From Codonopsis lanceolata (lineage: Eukaryota > Streptophyta > Magnoliopsida > Asterales > Campanulaceae), in assembly GCA_013146195.2 (NCBI GenBank), contig CM028377.1, positions 31,625,083 through 31,689,082 on the forward strand: a stretch of DNA of 64,000 nucleotides, in the 5' to 3' direction. Within the stretch, counting starts at the first letter, position 1. Each line of letters begins with the position of its first letter. Positions 45,110 through 56,814 of the stretch are shown here, in pieces. The position numbers were made by a program, and so were the translations under genes. The notes under the pieces were generated by a model. That model was not told the origin of the DNA. It saw only the letters and a list, made by a program, of their open reading frames with translations, and did not search any database.

Positions 45110-48100
45110 TCTTGTACACAACATTTTGTTGTTTTATTTGTTGGATTTTCATCTTCATCAGATATTAATATCTTGGCCAAACGGTTTGTTCTGCTAAATT
45201 GCGACATCATGGTGAACACCGGCTTCTTCAAGAAGATTCTTACATGCGAAAGTGATTGACCTTAACTTTTGTTAATTGTCATGGCATACGATACTACTAA
45301 TGGAAATTGTCTTATCTAGAACTTGAAAGACAACCTCACTTCTGATGGGGACAATGACATTCTTGGAATAAACACTTTGTCTCCAACATTGCTTCCATTC
45401 ATAATTTTTGCTTCAACAACGTGATTCCCAAGCTTGGTGATGATTAGCCTTGTTCCATTACACAACCCTGCAGCATGGTCAATATTTCTCAATAACATCC
45501 CCAGAACACTAATCTTAAGTGTTAATTCATGGCTAGACAATCCTGAACACTTTATATTATTCAAAAACTCTGTAGAATGAATGTCTTCAAACAAACTTGT
45601 GTTGTTCTCTGCCCTACACATAGAATCTGAACCCAAATATGTTTTTCCGTCTAAGTGATTGTTAGAAATCATGTACTCATTTATGATGTCAACAACATCA
45701 AGCGTTAGGGCAAGTATAGCTCTTCCTTGCAAATATGACACATCATCAAAAGACTCTAAAAATGATGGATATGTACTTTCAACTATTGACTGGATCAAAT
45801 TATATATCTTATACATTAACCAAAAGATCATTTGGAACTTCTATTGCTGCAACACCATCATTTTCACCACCATATGTACCGTGTCCAACACTTAAAATCC
45901 ACTTAGAAAATGCCTTCAACTCGAGACCGCTTTTGTCGTTGGCAAGAGCTTGTAGTCTCGTGTTTTTTGTAAGTCTTAAAACTTTGCAATGTGTCCATAA
46001 ATAAGAAGAGTTAATGGTCGCCATGACAATATCTTGCCTACTCCCTTTCGGTATAACCGGCAGGATTTGGCAAAAATCTCCACCAAAAACAATAGTTTTG
46101 CCTCCAAATAGCTGATTGAAACTATCAGGGTTTTTAAACCTCATTATATCCCTCAAGGTTCTGTCGAGAGCTTCAAAACAATACCTGTGCACCATGGGTG
46201 CCTCATCCCAAATTATTAGTTTTGTTCTCACTATTAGCTCTGCAAGTGGACTACCTTGTTTGATGTTACATGTTGAGTCTTCATTTAAAGTTAAAGGAAT
46301 GTCAAATCGTGAATGTCCTTTTCTGCCATTGGGTAATAAAAGAGATGTAATACCACTTGATGCTACATTCAATACTATTTCACCCTTCGATCTTAAAGCA
46401 GCCGAAAGTGTTTTCCAAACGAATGTTTTTCCAGTCCCACCGCAACCATAAAGGAAATACAGACCTCCATTACCACTTTCAACATCATCCATAATTGTGG
46501 TGTAAACATTCTTTTGCTCTTCTGTACACATTTGTAACAACTTATTGTGTTCGTTGGCCAACGAACTTCTGTCGTACATCATCTCATCGCTTAAGAGTCG
46601 ATTATCAAATATTGAGGCATCAACATCATTTGGATACGACATCTCAGGGAAATCAGACAAACTCTTAGCTCTGCCTCGCAATGTTTTTTCAATCTCCAAT
46701 AATGTTAAATTTTGAATTTCTTCCTCACTTAATTGTAATCATAAAAAGTTAAGAAAGACAAACAATGATTAGGGATATACAGATTAGAAGATGATATAAA
46801 AATGATAAATTCTAAAATAATCCAATGAAAAAAAGTGCTACCTTCATGTCCTAATATAATATACTGCAGCATGTAGATGATGTCATCTGAAAAATACTTC
46901 CAACATGACTGCCATACGAACTCGGGTCGTGACATAGACCCTGACATCAACAATGTTGCAAAAAGACTCCTAAGAGAATGTGTGGAGCCCCATTGACTTG
47001 CTTCAATAATGCGTCTATATACTGAACATCGTTGACACGTCTAATATCCTCAAACGATGTTGGTCCGCGTACCACATTTAACAAAGTTCTCAAATAATAC
47101 ATTTCTCCTTGCCCAGGTGGAACCTAAAAAATTCGGCCTATAGAGAAACCCTCTTTTCTTGGTTGCCACTCCCTTTTGGTAGACTTCCAAACAAATTCTT
47201 TGGGAAATTCTGCATACGTCAAATTTCTTGCTATCTCGTATTTCTTGTTTGCATCCGTACATCTTTGTAAACATACTTTGTGGGCGATTAAGAACATCAT
47301 CAATTTGATCGTTATCTGAAAATATTATTCTCTGCTCATTAGGGAGATGGAAAGACAATCGTTCAACTGGAGGATCCATGTAATGGATATCATAACCCAA
47401 CAATCTCCAGGTAGCTTCACAAGGTGAAACATATCTGCAATCTAAGTAATTCTTTATCTCATCAACTGGTTCTTTAGTTGTATCATCACCAGAGGTTTGA
47501 TAAAACCTTGCAGTCACCCTATCATGACCTTTGTTCACATACTTGAAAAGTCACCCTAACATTGTCACATTTGTTTTGACACATGGAGTCTCGGACCATT
47601 CTAAATGACTTCACAAGGATATTATGCTCGTCCAACGTGTTTTTTAAGTCAGATATTATTTCCTCATGCACACTGCTTATGCTTGAGTCTTGTCTGAATT
47701 TTGGAAAACCAAAACAATAGTTAGTTCATTAAAAATTAATGAACTATAAATAAAATTGAAAAAAATAAATGAAAAAAATAAATAGTTCCATATATAATTA
47801 CCCGATAGCACGCATCATCATGTTACTACTTATTTGATTTGTATTTTCCTTCATGGCAACAAACTATCCAATATTGTGCAAATTTAGGAGATTTTCCTTA
47901 CATTGGCAACAAACTTCCAATAAAATGATAGTTCGACCGTATAATTTGAAGACCGAAGGATTCTTTCCTTAATTAATGGTATAATCTATTTTACCTCCTT
48001 AATTAATGGTATAATCATTGATGTAAATGAAAACATCGTATGTATGCGATCTAATGTTGTCATTCATCTAATAAAAAGCATGCTTTTCTCAGTTTTTCCG

Positions 48101-48324
48101 AACAACAAATCTTTGAACAGAATCGGTGGTTCGGGCATTGGAGGAAGCTGAACTTTCCCTTGCATGCAACACAGGGAGAATTTAGGATTTCGACATGTTT
48201 TGTATCGCTTTTTTGTTCTCTCTTGAAACCAAAATTTGGCCTCACAAAAATGACATCTGTAAGAAGGATCTCCCAAGTCCACGTACTCTGTTTGTTTCAA
48301 AAAGAGTGAAAGCACATTAAACAA
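45110..48324 (-). pseudogene. Helitron RepHel protein, HUH domain deleted, PIF1-type helicase retained
   Basis: From 48324 the N-terminal zinc-binding part reads YVDLGDPSYRCHFCEAKF and FSLCCMQGKVQLP. Near 47700-47560 comes DLKNTLDEHNILVKSFRM. The next sequence, FKYVNKGHDRV at about 47550, belongs after the nuclease domain, so the HUH-tyrosine part is missing. Then MPP-type PPVERLSFHLPNE, SRPEFVWQSCW and LSDDI-like SDDI. The helicase at 46699-45809 has Walker A GCGGTGKT, Walker B IIWDEAP and GDFCQILPVI. Frameshifted continuation 45831-45316 ends GLCNGTRLIITKLG, then MTINKS and ENPTNKT to about 45110. It would unwind DNA during rolling-circle transposition but cannot nick. Confidence 0.85.
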
Positions 48325-48915
48325 AGAAATAAAAAAATATAAAAATGATAATATTTATTGGAAAATATAACAAATGTTAAAATAAACCTTACCTTGACCA
48401 AAATATGTACATTTTTCTAAATGCAAATTGTGGTTCGTCACTGCAATAACAAAAAGTTAAGACAATTATCATAATTTTTAAATAACAAAAATTGTTGAAA
48501 CACTTTGGTTGTAAATAACAAAAATCAAGACAACAAATATTATAATAAATAAATAAAGAAGTACAAAAGTATGAGTAAAAATTATAGTCATTATTAGAAA
48601 ATATACAAAAAGAATGATGAATCTGACCTTCACGTGGGTATACTTTGAAAATGTGTACATTATAATATGATTGTACTTGAAAGTCTTTCTTTCTACTTAT
48701 TTCACCGTCGAATCTGCTTGTAAGTCTTTCTTTCTACTTATTTCTATCAGCTTTTTCCCATCCCTGTCATTCTATATATATTTTCTTCTGGAATTTAGTT
48801 TTTAATTGGATTTGATTAATTTCTTTATGATTATTTCTTTTATTCAAGTTTTGCTGTGATTTAATGTTATCCTTAGCCTTTAAAGAAGTTATCTAAAATT
48901 TTCAAATTTTCGAAA
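48325..48915. other. 5' region of the Helitron
   Basis: AT-rich, with a 31-base direct repeat AAGTCTTTCTTTCTACTTAT at about 48681 and 48722. Confidence 0.5.
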
Positions 48916-49077
48916 TGTTAGACAATGGCATGAACAGGATGAGAAATTTGACTTTTGAGTGTCCTGTTAAAAAATTGATTGATGGGGTTCAGTTTGTTGG
49001 TAACCAAGATGGGGAAGTGACTGGTCTATCAATGTGCCAATGGATGACCACCTGTTTGGTTTCTGCTTCACCATAAC
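48916..49077 (+). other. Small ORF in the Helitron 5' region, possible captured fragment
   Basis: About 53 codons starting MLDNGMNRMRNLTFECPVKK, then LIDGVQFVGNQDGEVTG. It is opposite to the helicase gene and less AT-rich than its flanks. I do not recognise it. Helitrons often carry host exons, but chance is possible. Confidence 0.3.
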
Positions 49078-49412
49078 TGTTAGAATTCCAACCGTGTACA
49101 ATGTTTAGTTGTTAATTAAATGTAGTGTAAAAAATATGCAAAAAGTAATAATAAATTGGTTCATCTTCCAAGTATAGCTGAAAATGTCACATGTGAGTTT
49201 TTATTTTTGGAATGCATTTTAGGCGGGAAAAAAACACTGTTGTTATTATATATATATAGATTCAAACTCTCAAACAAACGACCATCAATTATTTAATAAT
49301 TTGTACGATTTGACTTTAAATTAATGGATACTGTCCGTCTCAAAATTATTGTCTTATTTTCTCTTTTTTATTTGTATCAAAATAATTGTTTTGTTTGAAT
49401 TTTTTTTTATAA

Positions 49413-50245
49413 TGTAAAGGTAAAATAAGCATGACCTATTTTATTTTTTGTTTCTCCTTTCTTGGCCTTGAAGTTTAGACATTTTTGGTAATAAAATAAT
49501 TCATTGAATTTTGGGTTTCTTGGTTCTAAATCTTAGGAGTTATTTTGGAAACAAAATCTATACAAAAATCCTTCCTAATGTCGTGCCTTGGAGTCCTTGT
49601 CAAATTGATAAGAAAATCTAGTAAATAAGGAAGTTGATTTTATTACTAAATCTAATCATTTTTCATATTGAAGTTTGTTTCCTTTTTGATGTCTAGGTCT
49701 CCTTTGTGGTATATATATGAGTCTTGGGTAGCGCCTGAAGACACACGCTTTGAGAGAGAGCTGAAGAGCTGAAAAATTCAGAGTTTCAGAAGCAGTTCAT
49801 TGTTCCAGTTTTGGTGTTGATTCTGAATGCTGCTTCTGATGCAGCAACTAGAGAAGCTACATTGAAGACTGTTGGAACTGTTTGTCTTCCTAGCTGTTCT
49901 AGGTAGCTTATTTTTTCTTCCCATGTTTTCTCTACCTGTTTTTCTGTGGGTTTTTCTCTCCAAGACTTGTTGTCTTGTGAGAGTGTTTTGTTTGGTGATT
50001 TCACGTAGTTTTTGTAAAACGAATTATATTATTTAGTGAAATCTTTTTGGCCATGAGGTTAGATCTACAAGCATAGGCTTGTAGATTATTTGATAACTGT
50101 TTGTGCGTCTTTTCCGCTTTAGAAACAAAAGTCTTCCGCTGTTTTAATTTTTCTGACCATTGTATCTTCCATTGTAGCTTCTACACAAGCTACATTGGAA
50201 ACTGCATTAGCAGTTTGGTGAATCCTAACTACTTGTGTTCTAACA
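49413..50245 (+). repeat. 5' LTR of the SIRE-like element
   Basis: TGTAAAGGTAAAATAAGC to ACTTGTGTTCTAACA. TATA box GGTATATATATGAG at about 49708-49720. Followed directly by the primer site ATTGGTATTAAAGCC (expected TGGTATCAGAGCC). Confidence 0.92.
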
Positions 50246-50302
50246 ATTGGTATTAAAGCCTTCTCTTGATGTCACTAAGAGTTGATTCTGGCTGTAACCG
50301 TG

Positions 50303-52266
50303 ATGGATTCTCAATATGAGAATGTTGTTTGTTCTCCAACTTTGACTAATGCAAATTATTCTATTTGAAAAGTGAAGATGCGTATCTTCATCAAATCAAT
50401 TGATGAAGGAGGTTGAATTGCCGTTCTAAATGGTTGGACTCCTCCTAAAACGACTGATAATGATGGTGATGTTCAGATCACTAAAGAGGCTGATTGGTCT
50501 AATGAAGATAGAAATACTGCCTCTTTCAATTATAAAGCCTTGTTTGCTATATACAAAGCCTTAGATGCCAACATCTTTAGGGTTATAGCTAATTATGAGT
50601 CTGCTAAAGATGTATGGGAGGCCCTTCAAACCCTTTGTGAAGGACTTTCTAGTGTTCGTGCTTCTAACTTAAGATTGCTTACCACACAGTTTGAAAACAC
50701 AAGAATGAATGAATCTGAAGATATCATGTCATATTATGGTAGGCTTCTTGATATGTCTAACTCTGCTTTGGCTTTAGTCGCCTTGTTAGTAAAATGATGC
50801 GTACTTTGCCTGAAAGGTTTAATGTAAAAATATGTGCTATTGAGGAAGCACATGACATTGACAAAATGAGTTTTGAAAAATTGGCTGGTATCCTTCAAAA
50901 TTTTGAATTAAACCTAAATGATCAAATAAAGCAAAAGAGCAAAGGTGCATCATCTTCTACTCCTCTTGTGAAAAACATTGCTTTGCCAACTGCTGTTGAT
51001 GTCTCTTCTGATTTGCTTGCTTTACAAAAAGAAATTGATGAGTCTGAGTTTGGAGAAGAATCCATGGCTCTTTTAACTACTAAGTTTAAAAAAAAATTGA
51101 AAGCCAAGAGTCAAAACAAAACTCCATCATCAAGCTCCAAAATCTCTTTTAATCCTGATTCTGGTAAATTTACTCCTAAGGAAAATTCTTTTCAAAAACC
51201 AGAAAAACCTTTTACCAATCCTTTTGCTTCAAAAACTTCTTACAGTGGAAAGAATATTGATTCTATTTAGTGGTAGGGAGTGTCAAGGATTTGGTCACTA
51301 TGCAAATCAATGTGCAAATACCTTGAGAAAGAAAGGTTTAAATTTTTCTGCAATGTTGAGTGATAGTGATGATGAAGATCCAGGAGATCTCATCACTCTC
51401 ACTGCTGTATACGACTCTGAATCTAATTGTGCAGGTCCTTCGGCCAATGTACCTCCGAATGTATCTTCTTCAGAAACTACATCAGAAGCTACATTGGACA
51501 GAAGCTGGGAAGATCTTTGTTGTTTTAACTCCTTTGTCACAGAAGATGGTGGAGAATCAGAATCAGACCTGCTGAAGGTTACAATGAGTTGTATAAGGAT
51601 TGGGAAAAGAGGGCTCTTCAAGTTACATTGCTTGGAAAGACAAACGATATGCTAAAGAAAGTAAATGAAGAGTAAAAGGAGTGTATCACAAGGCTAGAAT
51701 GTTTGCTGAGTAAGAAAGATGTGGAGATTGAAGAACTGAAAGAAGAACTCATCCAAGCCAATGAAACTATGGCAAAATGGAACTCAAGCCAACACAAAAT
51801 GGATGATATGTTGAAATCTGGGAATTCTAGTAAGTCTGGAATTGGATTCAGGCCAAAGAAGTTTGTTAAAGAAGGTGAAGGTATTTCTGAACCAAAACAG
51901 CCCACACAAAATTTTCAAAATTCAAACTTCTTTGAAAAACCTAAAACAAGAAAGAAAAATTTTGTGTGTCACTATTGTCACAAGCCTGGTCATATTCAAC
52001 CATTTTGTTTTCTTAAAAAGGATGTCTATGAGGAAGAGGTTAGGCAAGCTTACTTGATTCGTAATCAGATGCAACATCGAATACAGCAACATCAGAAGCT
52101 ATATTCGAAGCTACATCAGAAGGTACATCCTAAGAACATCAGCCAAAAACCTTTAAAAAGATGTGGGTTCCCAAATGTAGTTACAGGAATGATAAAGCCA
52201 AATACTGTGAACCTTTTGATATATGTCCCAGTGCAAAGTGGTCGGATGATGAACAATGCAATGTAA
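50303..52266 (+). pseudogene. Gag of the SIRE-like element
   Basis: ATG at 50303 begins MDSQYENVVCSPTLTNANYS. Two TGA codons follow where Trp is expected (YSI-stop-KVKMRIFIKS and DEGG-stop-IAVLNGW). The capsid-like region runs 50540-50797 (AIYKALDANIFRVIANYESA, RLLTTQFENTRMNE). A frameshift at about 50794 moves to LPERFNVKICAIEEA. A first zinc knuckle at about 51260-51310 has lost its first Cys (GRECQGFGHYANQC). A second, CHYCHKPGHIQPFC at about 51967, is complete. Gag would package the RNA. The broken frame rules out a functional product. Confidence 0.85.
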
Positions 52267-55200
52267 TCTTCACATCTTTGAAGTCACACATAACTGGTTC
52301 CTGGTACTTTGATAGTGGGTGTTCTAGACACATGACAGGGTATGTTGAGAACTTGAAGGACTATGTGAGTATCAATAGTGGGTTTGTGACATATGGAGGA
52401 GGAGCCAAAGGTAAGATAATTGGTAAGGGAACCTTGAATGTAGATGGACTTCCAAAGCTTACTAATGTCTACCATGTTGAAGGCCTTAAGACCAACCTCA
52501 TTAGCATCAGTCAGCTGTGTGATGATGACCTACTGGTTAGGTTTGATAAGAATTCTTGTGAAGTTTTTGATCAATCTATCAAGTGTCTTTTGACAGGTAC
52601 TAGATCTTCTGACAATTGTTATATGTTCAACAATGCACAAACCTGTCACAATGTAAGTATTGATATCATAGATCTATGGCATAAAAAACTAGGGCACATG
52701 AGTTTTCGTAAACTTCATGAGCTTGTAAAGCATGATGCAGTGAAAGGATTGCCTAGTCTGGATACGAACTTCACAAAGGTATGTGGTCCATGTCAAAAAG
52801 GTAAACAAATCAAGGCCTTTCATCTTCCCATATCTCAGTGTTCCACATCTAGATGCCTTGAAATGATCCACACGGATCTCATGGGACCCATTGAAGTAGA
52901 AAGTCTAGGAAAGAAAAAGTACACCTTTGTCTGTGTTGACGATTTCTCTAGATATACATGGGTTGTTTTCTTGAGAGAAAAATCTGAAACGTTTGAGGCC
53001 TTTAAATTATGGTACACCCGTGTTATGAACTTGTATGATCTAAAGCTTACTAGAATTAGATCAGATCATGGCATGGAATATGAAAATTCCTCATTTTCTA
53101 GCTATTGTGCCTCAAATGGCATAACCCATGAATTCTGAGCTCCTAAAACTCCACAACAAAATGGAGTGGCAGAAAGAAAGAATAGGACACTTCAAGAAAT
53201 GGCTAGAGTCATGTTGAGCTCCAAGAATTTGGCTAAAAGATTTTGGGTAGAAGCCTTAAACACTCCTTGTTATATAGGAAATAGGGCCTTCTTGAGACCA
53301 GGTAGCACCATGACACCTTATGAAATTTTACTAGGGAAGAAGCCTACATTAAAATATTTTCATGTTTTTGGGTGTGTGTGCTATCTTCTCAATGATAGAG
53401 ATCATCTTTCAAAATTTGACTCAAAAAGTGACAAGTGTGTTTTCATGGATTACTCCACCAATAGTCGTGCTTATAGAGTCTTTAATCTTAGGACAAAAAA
53501 CTATTATGGAGTCTATGAATATTGTGTTTGATGATCTAACGGATCTTGGCCACAAAATCATTGAGGATGATGTTTCAGGTTTGCTTGACTTTGGAGATCA
53601 TGAATCACCTGCACATTTTTCAGAACCTACACCAGAAGATACAAAATCGCAAGAAATTTCGAAATTCACTCGATGTAGTTCAAGATGACTCAAGATGTAG
53701 TTCGAACGTAGCTCCGCGTATGCGTACCGCATCGGCTACATCGAAGCTACATTGGTCGTGAATCGCGATACGTAAAAGATCTGAATAGCAATAAACTCAG
53801 TCCAGTTTGACTGATCGCAACCATGACATTCCCAGCCGAATTCAGAAAGTGCATCCCACTTCACAAGTCATAGGTGATGTACATGATGGAATGTCAACAA
53901 GGAGAAAAGGTAAGGTAGACTATAAGAAATTGGCTTGTTTGTCTTCTCTTGAGTATGAAGAGATTCATATTTCATGCTTTGTGTCTACCATTGAACCTAA
54001 GAATGTGCATGAAGCCCTAAAAGATGAGTGTTGGATCAATTCCATGCAAGATGAGCTTGATCAATTTGTTAAAAATGATGTTTGGTTTCTTGTACCTAGA
54101 CCCACTTTTGTGAATGTTATTGGAACTAAGTGGATTTTCAAAAAACAAAACAAATGAAGTGGGAGAGATAATGAGAAATAAAGCAAGACTTGTGGCTCAA
54201 GGGTACATACAGGTTGAGGGGGTGGATTTTGATGAAACCTTTGCCCCTGTTGCCCGCATTGAGTCCATACGTCTTCTTCTTGCCATTTCATGCTTTCTTG
54301 ACATTAACTCTTCAACAAATGGATGTGAAGAGTGCTTCTTTAAATGGCATCCTAGAGGAAGAAGTTTTTGTTGAACAACCAAAGGGATTTGAGGACCCCC
54401 ATAAACCTAATCATGTTTTTAAATTAAAGAAAGCCTTGTATGGACTCAAGCAAGCTCCTAGAGCTTGGTATGGGAGACTTACAGACCATCTTTTGAAAAG
54501 TGGTTTTAAAAGGGGAGAAGTGGAAAAAACACTTTTTATTCAAAGAAAAGACAAACACATTTTGATTGCACAAATTTATGTTGATGACATTGTGTTTGGG
54601 TCCACTTCTAAGTCCTTGGAAAAAGAATTTATGCATTGCATGACATCTACCTTTGAAATGAGTATGGTAGGTGAATTAACATTTTTTCTAGGAATTCAGA
54701 TAAAGCAATTGCATGAAGGGATGCTCATCTCTCAAGCCAAGTATGCTCTTAACTTGGTGAAGAAATTCAGTCTTGAGGATGGAAAGAAAAAGAAAACCGC
54801 TATGGGTGCATCCAATAAACTTTGCAAGGATGAGAAATCTGAAAGTGTTGACCATACTTTATATAGAAGCATGATAGGAAGTCTGTTATATTTGACTGCC
54901 ACCCGACCAGACATTATGTATAGCGTGTGTTTGTGTGCTAGATACCAAGCAAACCCAAAAGTCTCTCATTTGAAAGCTGTCAAAAAAATTATTAGGTGTG
55001 TTGGTGAGACTTGTAGTATGGGTTTGTGGTACACAAAACACACTAATACCAACCTTGTTGGTTTTAGTGATACTGATTTGGCAGGTAGTATAGATGACAT
55101 GAGAAGTACTTCTGGTGGATGCTTTTATTTGGGTAACAACTTAATCTCTTGCTTTAGTAAAAAGCAAAATTGTGTTGCCCTCTCCACAACTGAATCTGAA

Positions 55201-55518
55201 TACATTACTGGTGGTAGTGGGTGTACACAACTTTTATGGATGAACCAAATTATCAAAGAATATGGCCTACACAGTGAAGTGTTAACTATGTATTGTGACA
55301 ACACCAGTGCTATAAGCATAGCCAAAAATCCTGTTCAACACTCTAGAAGTAAGCACATTGATATAAGACACCATTTTATTAGAGATCTAGTTGAACAATG
55401 TATTATTTGCATTGAACATGTAGGGACTGAAAAACAACTGGCTGATATTTTTACTAAGAGTCTAGATTTTGAGAGATTTATCAATCTTAGGAAATCTCTC
55501 GGTATGTGTGCCATGTGA
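52161..55518 (+). pseudogene. Pol of the SIRE-like element: protease, integrase, RT, RNase H
   Basis: Protease FDSGCSRHMTG (DSG) at about 52308. Integrase: HKKLGHMSFRKL zinc region and CGPCQKGKQ, then catalytic Asp in HTDLMGP and RSDHGMEY and Glu in QQNGVAERKN. A TGA at 53136 precedes the last motif. RT is spread over frames from about 53980: WIFKKQNK, ARLVAQGY, LYGLKQAPRAWYGRL and the active site IYVDDIVFGS. RNase H: TDLAGSIDDMRSTSGG, STTESEYI, YCDNTSAISIAKNP, and a normal end at 55518. The last frame (54190-55518) is 442 codons and uninterrupted. At least four frameshifts or stops upstream. Confidence 0.9.
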
Positions 55519-56814
55519 CCCTTCACTTATTAAAAAAAAGGCATCATACATTGAGTATTTAGAGGGCACACTAGTTGCACCTCTCATGTTTTGTGCCTTT
55601 TTGTTGCCTAGGATTTGCATTCAAAATCTGTTGTGATTTCATTATTCTAATTTTCTACTCTCTTTCCCATAATTTTTGTTGTTGAAATTTTAAGTCCACA
55701 AATGAAAAAGCTACCTTTTGAAATCTAGGGTTGTGACAATTTATCTTGGTACTATGGAACTTAGGTTCTCATAGGTTGATCTTGAGAAAATTGAATTCCC
55801 TTAAAAGAAAAAAATGTGACAGCTACCTAACGGAAAAAAGCTACCTATGAACTAGGGTTGTGGCTACTTTCTTTTGGGACTATGAATCTTTGGATTTCAT
55901 GGATTGATCAAAAGCTAAGTGGTTTCCCCTGGTAAATAGTGTGAAAGGTTCCAAGTGGCATGTTTTGAATATGCTTGAAATAAAGTAGAGCTATTCTCCT
56001 AGGGAAATAAAGTACCTATGGAATTTGTGGGAGATGAGTATTGTTAGAATGAACAAATAATGAGCAAGTGTACACAAAATCACAATTTTGGCGAATGCAT
56101 CTTCCAATGTAGCTACATTGGAAACTATATTCAGATGATCTAGACATTTTTCACATGTGTGTGGCTGCATTTGCTAGATTCTGTCTGATATGATTTTCTC
56201 ATCATTAGGCATAATATCTAGGTCATATTCGTTTCTTAAACTATCAGCCTATTGATTTTTTGTCCTTATCCAAAAAATTGCAAAATAATTACAAAAGTAT
56301 TCCATGTTGAATATTTTATGTGTTTGTCTAATCTGTGTGATGCTCTAAGTGTTCTTGATAATGGATATAGTTGCAATTACATGCTTGGGTTGATACACTT
56401 TTGGTTAACCCTTTGGTGTGTTTGTTAAGAATCCTTGGTGATTTTGAAATTCAAATATTCAATAATGTGATTAAGAGATTAGTTGTTACCACACACACAC
56501 ATAACTCTCCATATTTTTCTCTCAAGTCAAAATCAGATTTCTTATTACTCTTGTATGTAATATGGTCAACCTTGGTTTGTATTTAAAAATTAAAAATTGG
56601 TTTGGGAATCTCACAAACGCCCCCTTATATTCCTGATTTGTTGCTCATAACGGCTAATGCGTTTATGAGGATGTTTTAAGTGTTCTTTCAGGTAGTAGGC
56701 ATGTTATCACTCTCAAATCTTTTTTGCTCAACCGATTCCCAAAAGTGCTAAAGGAACCTATTGCCATCTCAATCTCTCTCTTCATTTTCTCTCCGAATCC
56801 TTCCAAAATTCTTC
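55519..56814. other. Spacer between pol and the env-position ORF
   Basis: About 1.3 kb with no ORF of note. It holds a perfect palindrome CCAATGTAGCTACATTGG at about 56105. Confidence 0.6.

Larger units (their letters stand above)
44932..49260 (-). mobile_element. Helitron, deletion derivative
   Basis: The minus-strand 5' end is TCTATATATATAATAACAAC then AGTGTTTTTTTCCCGCC at 49260, preceded by A. The 3' end is placed at AATGCACGAGTGTAAAACTAG (44932), a CTAG terminus after a weak hairpin, though the next base is not the expected T. Between them lies a Helitron Rep-helicase pseudogene. Ends are sequence-pattern calls. Confidence 0.65.

Noticed and set aside
46116..46451. Plus-strand 111-codon ORF
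   Set aside because: Complement of the Helitron helicase, which has all expected motifs on the minus strand.
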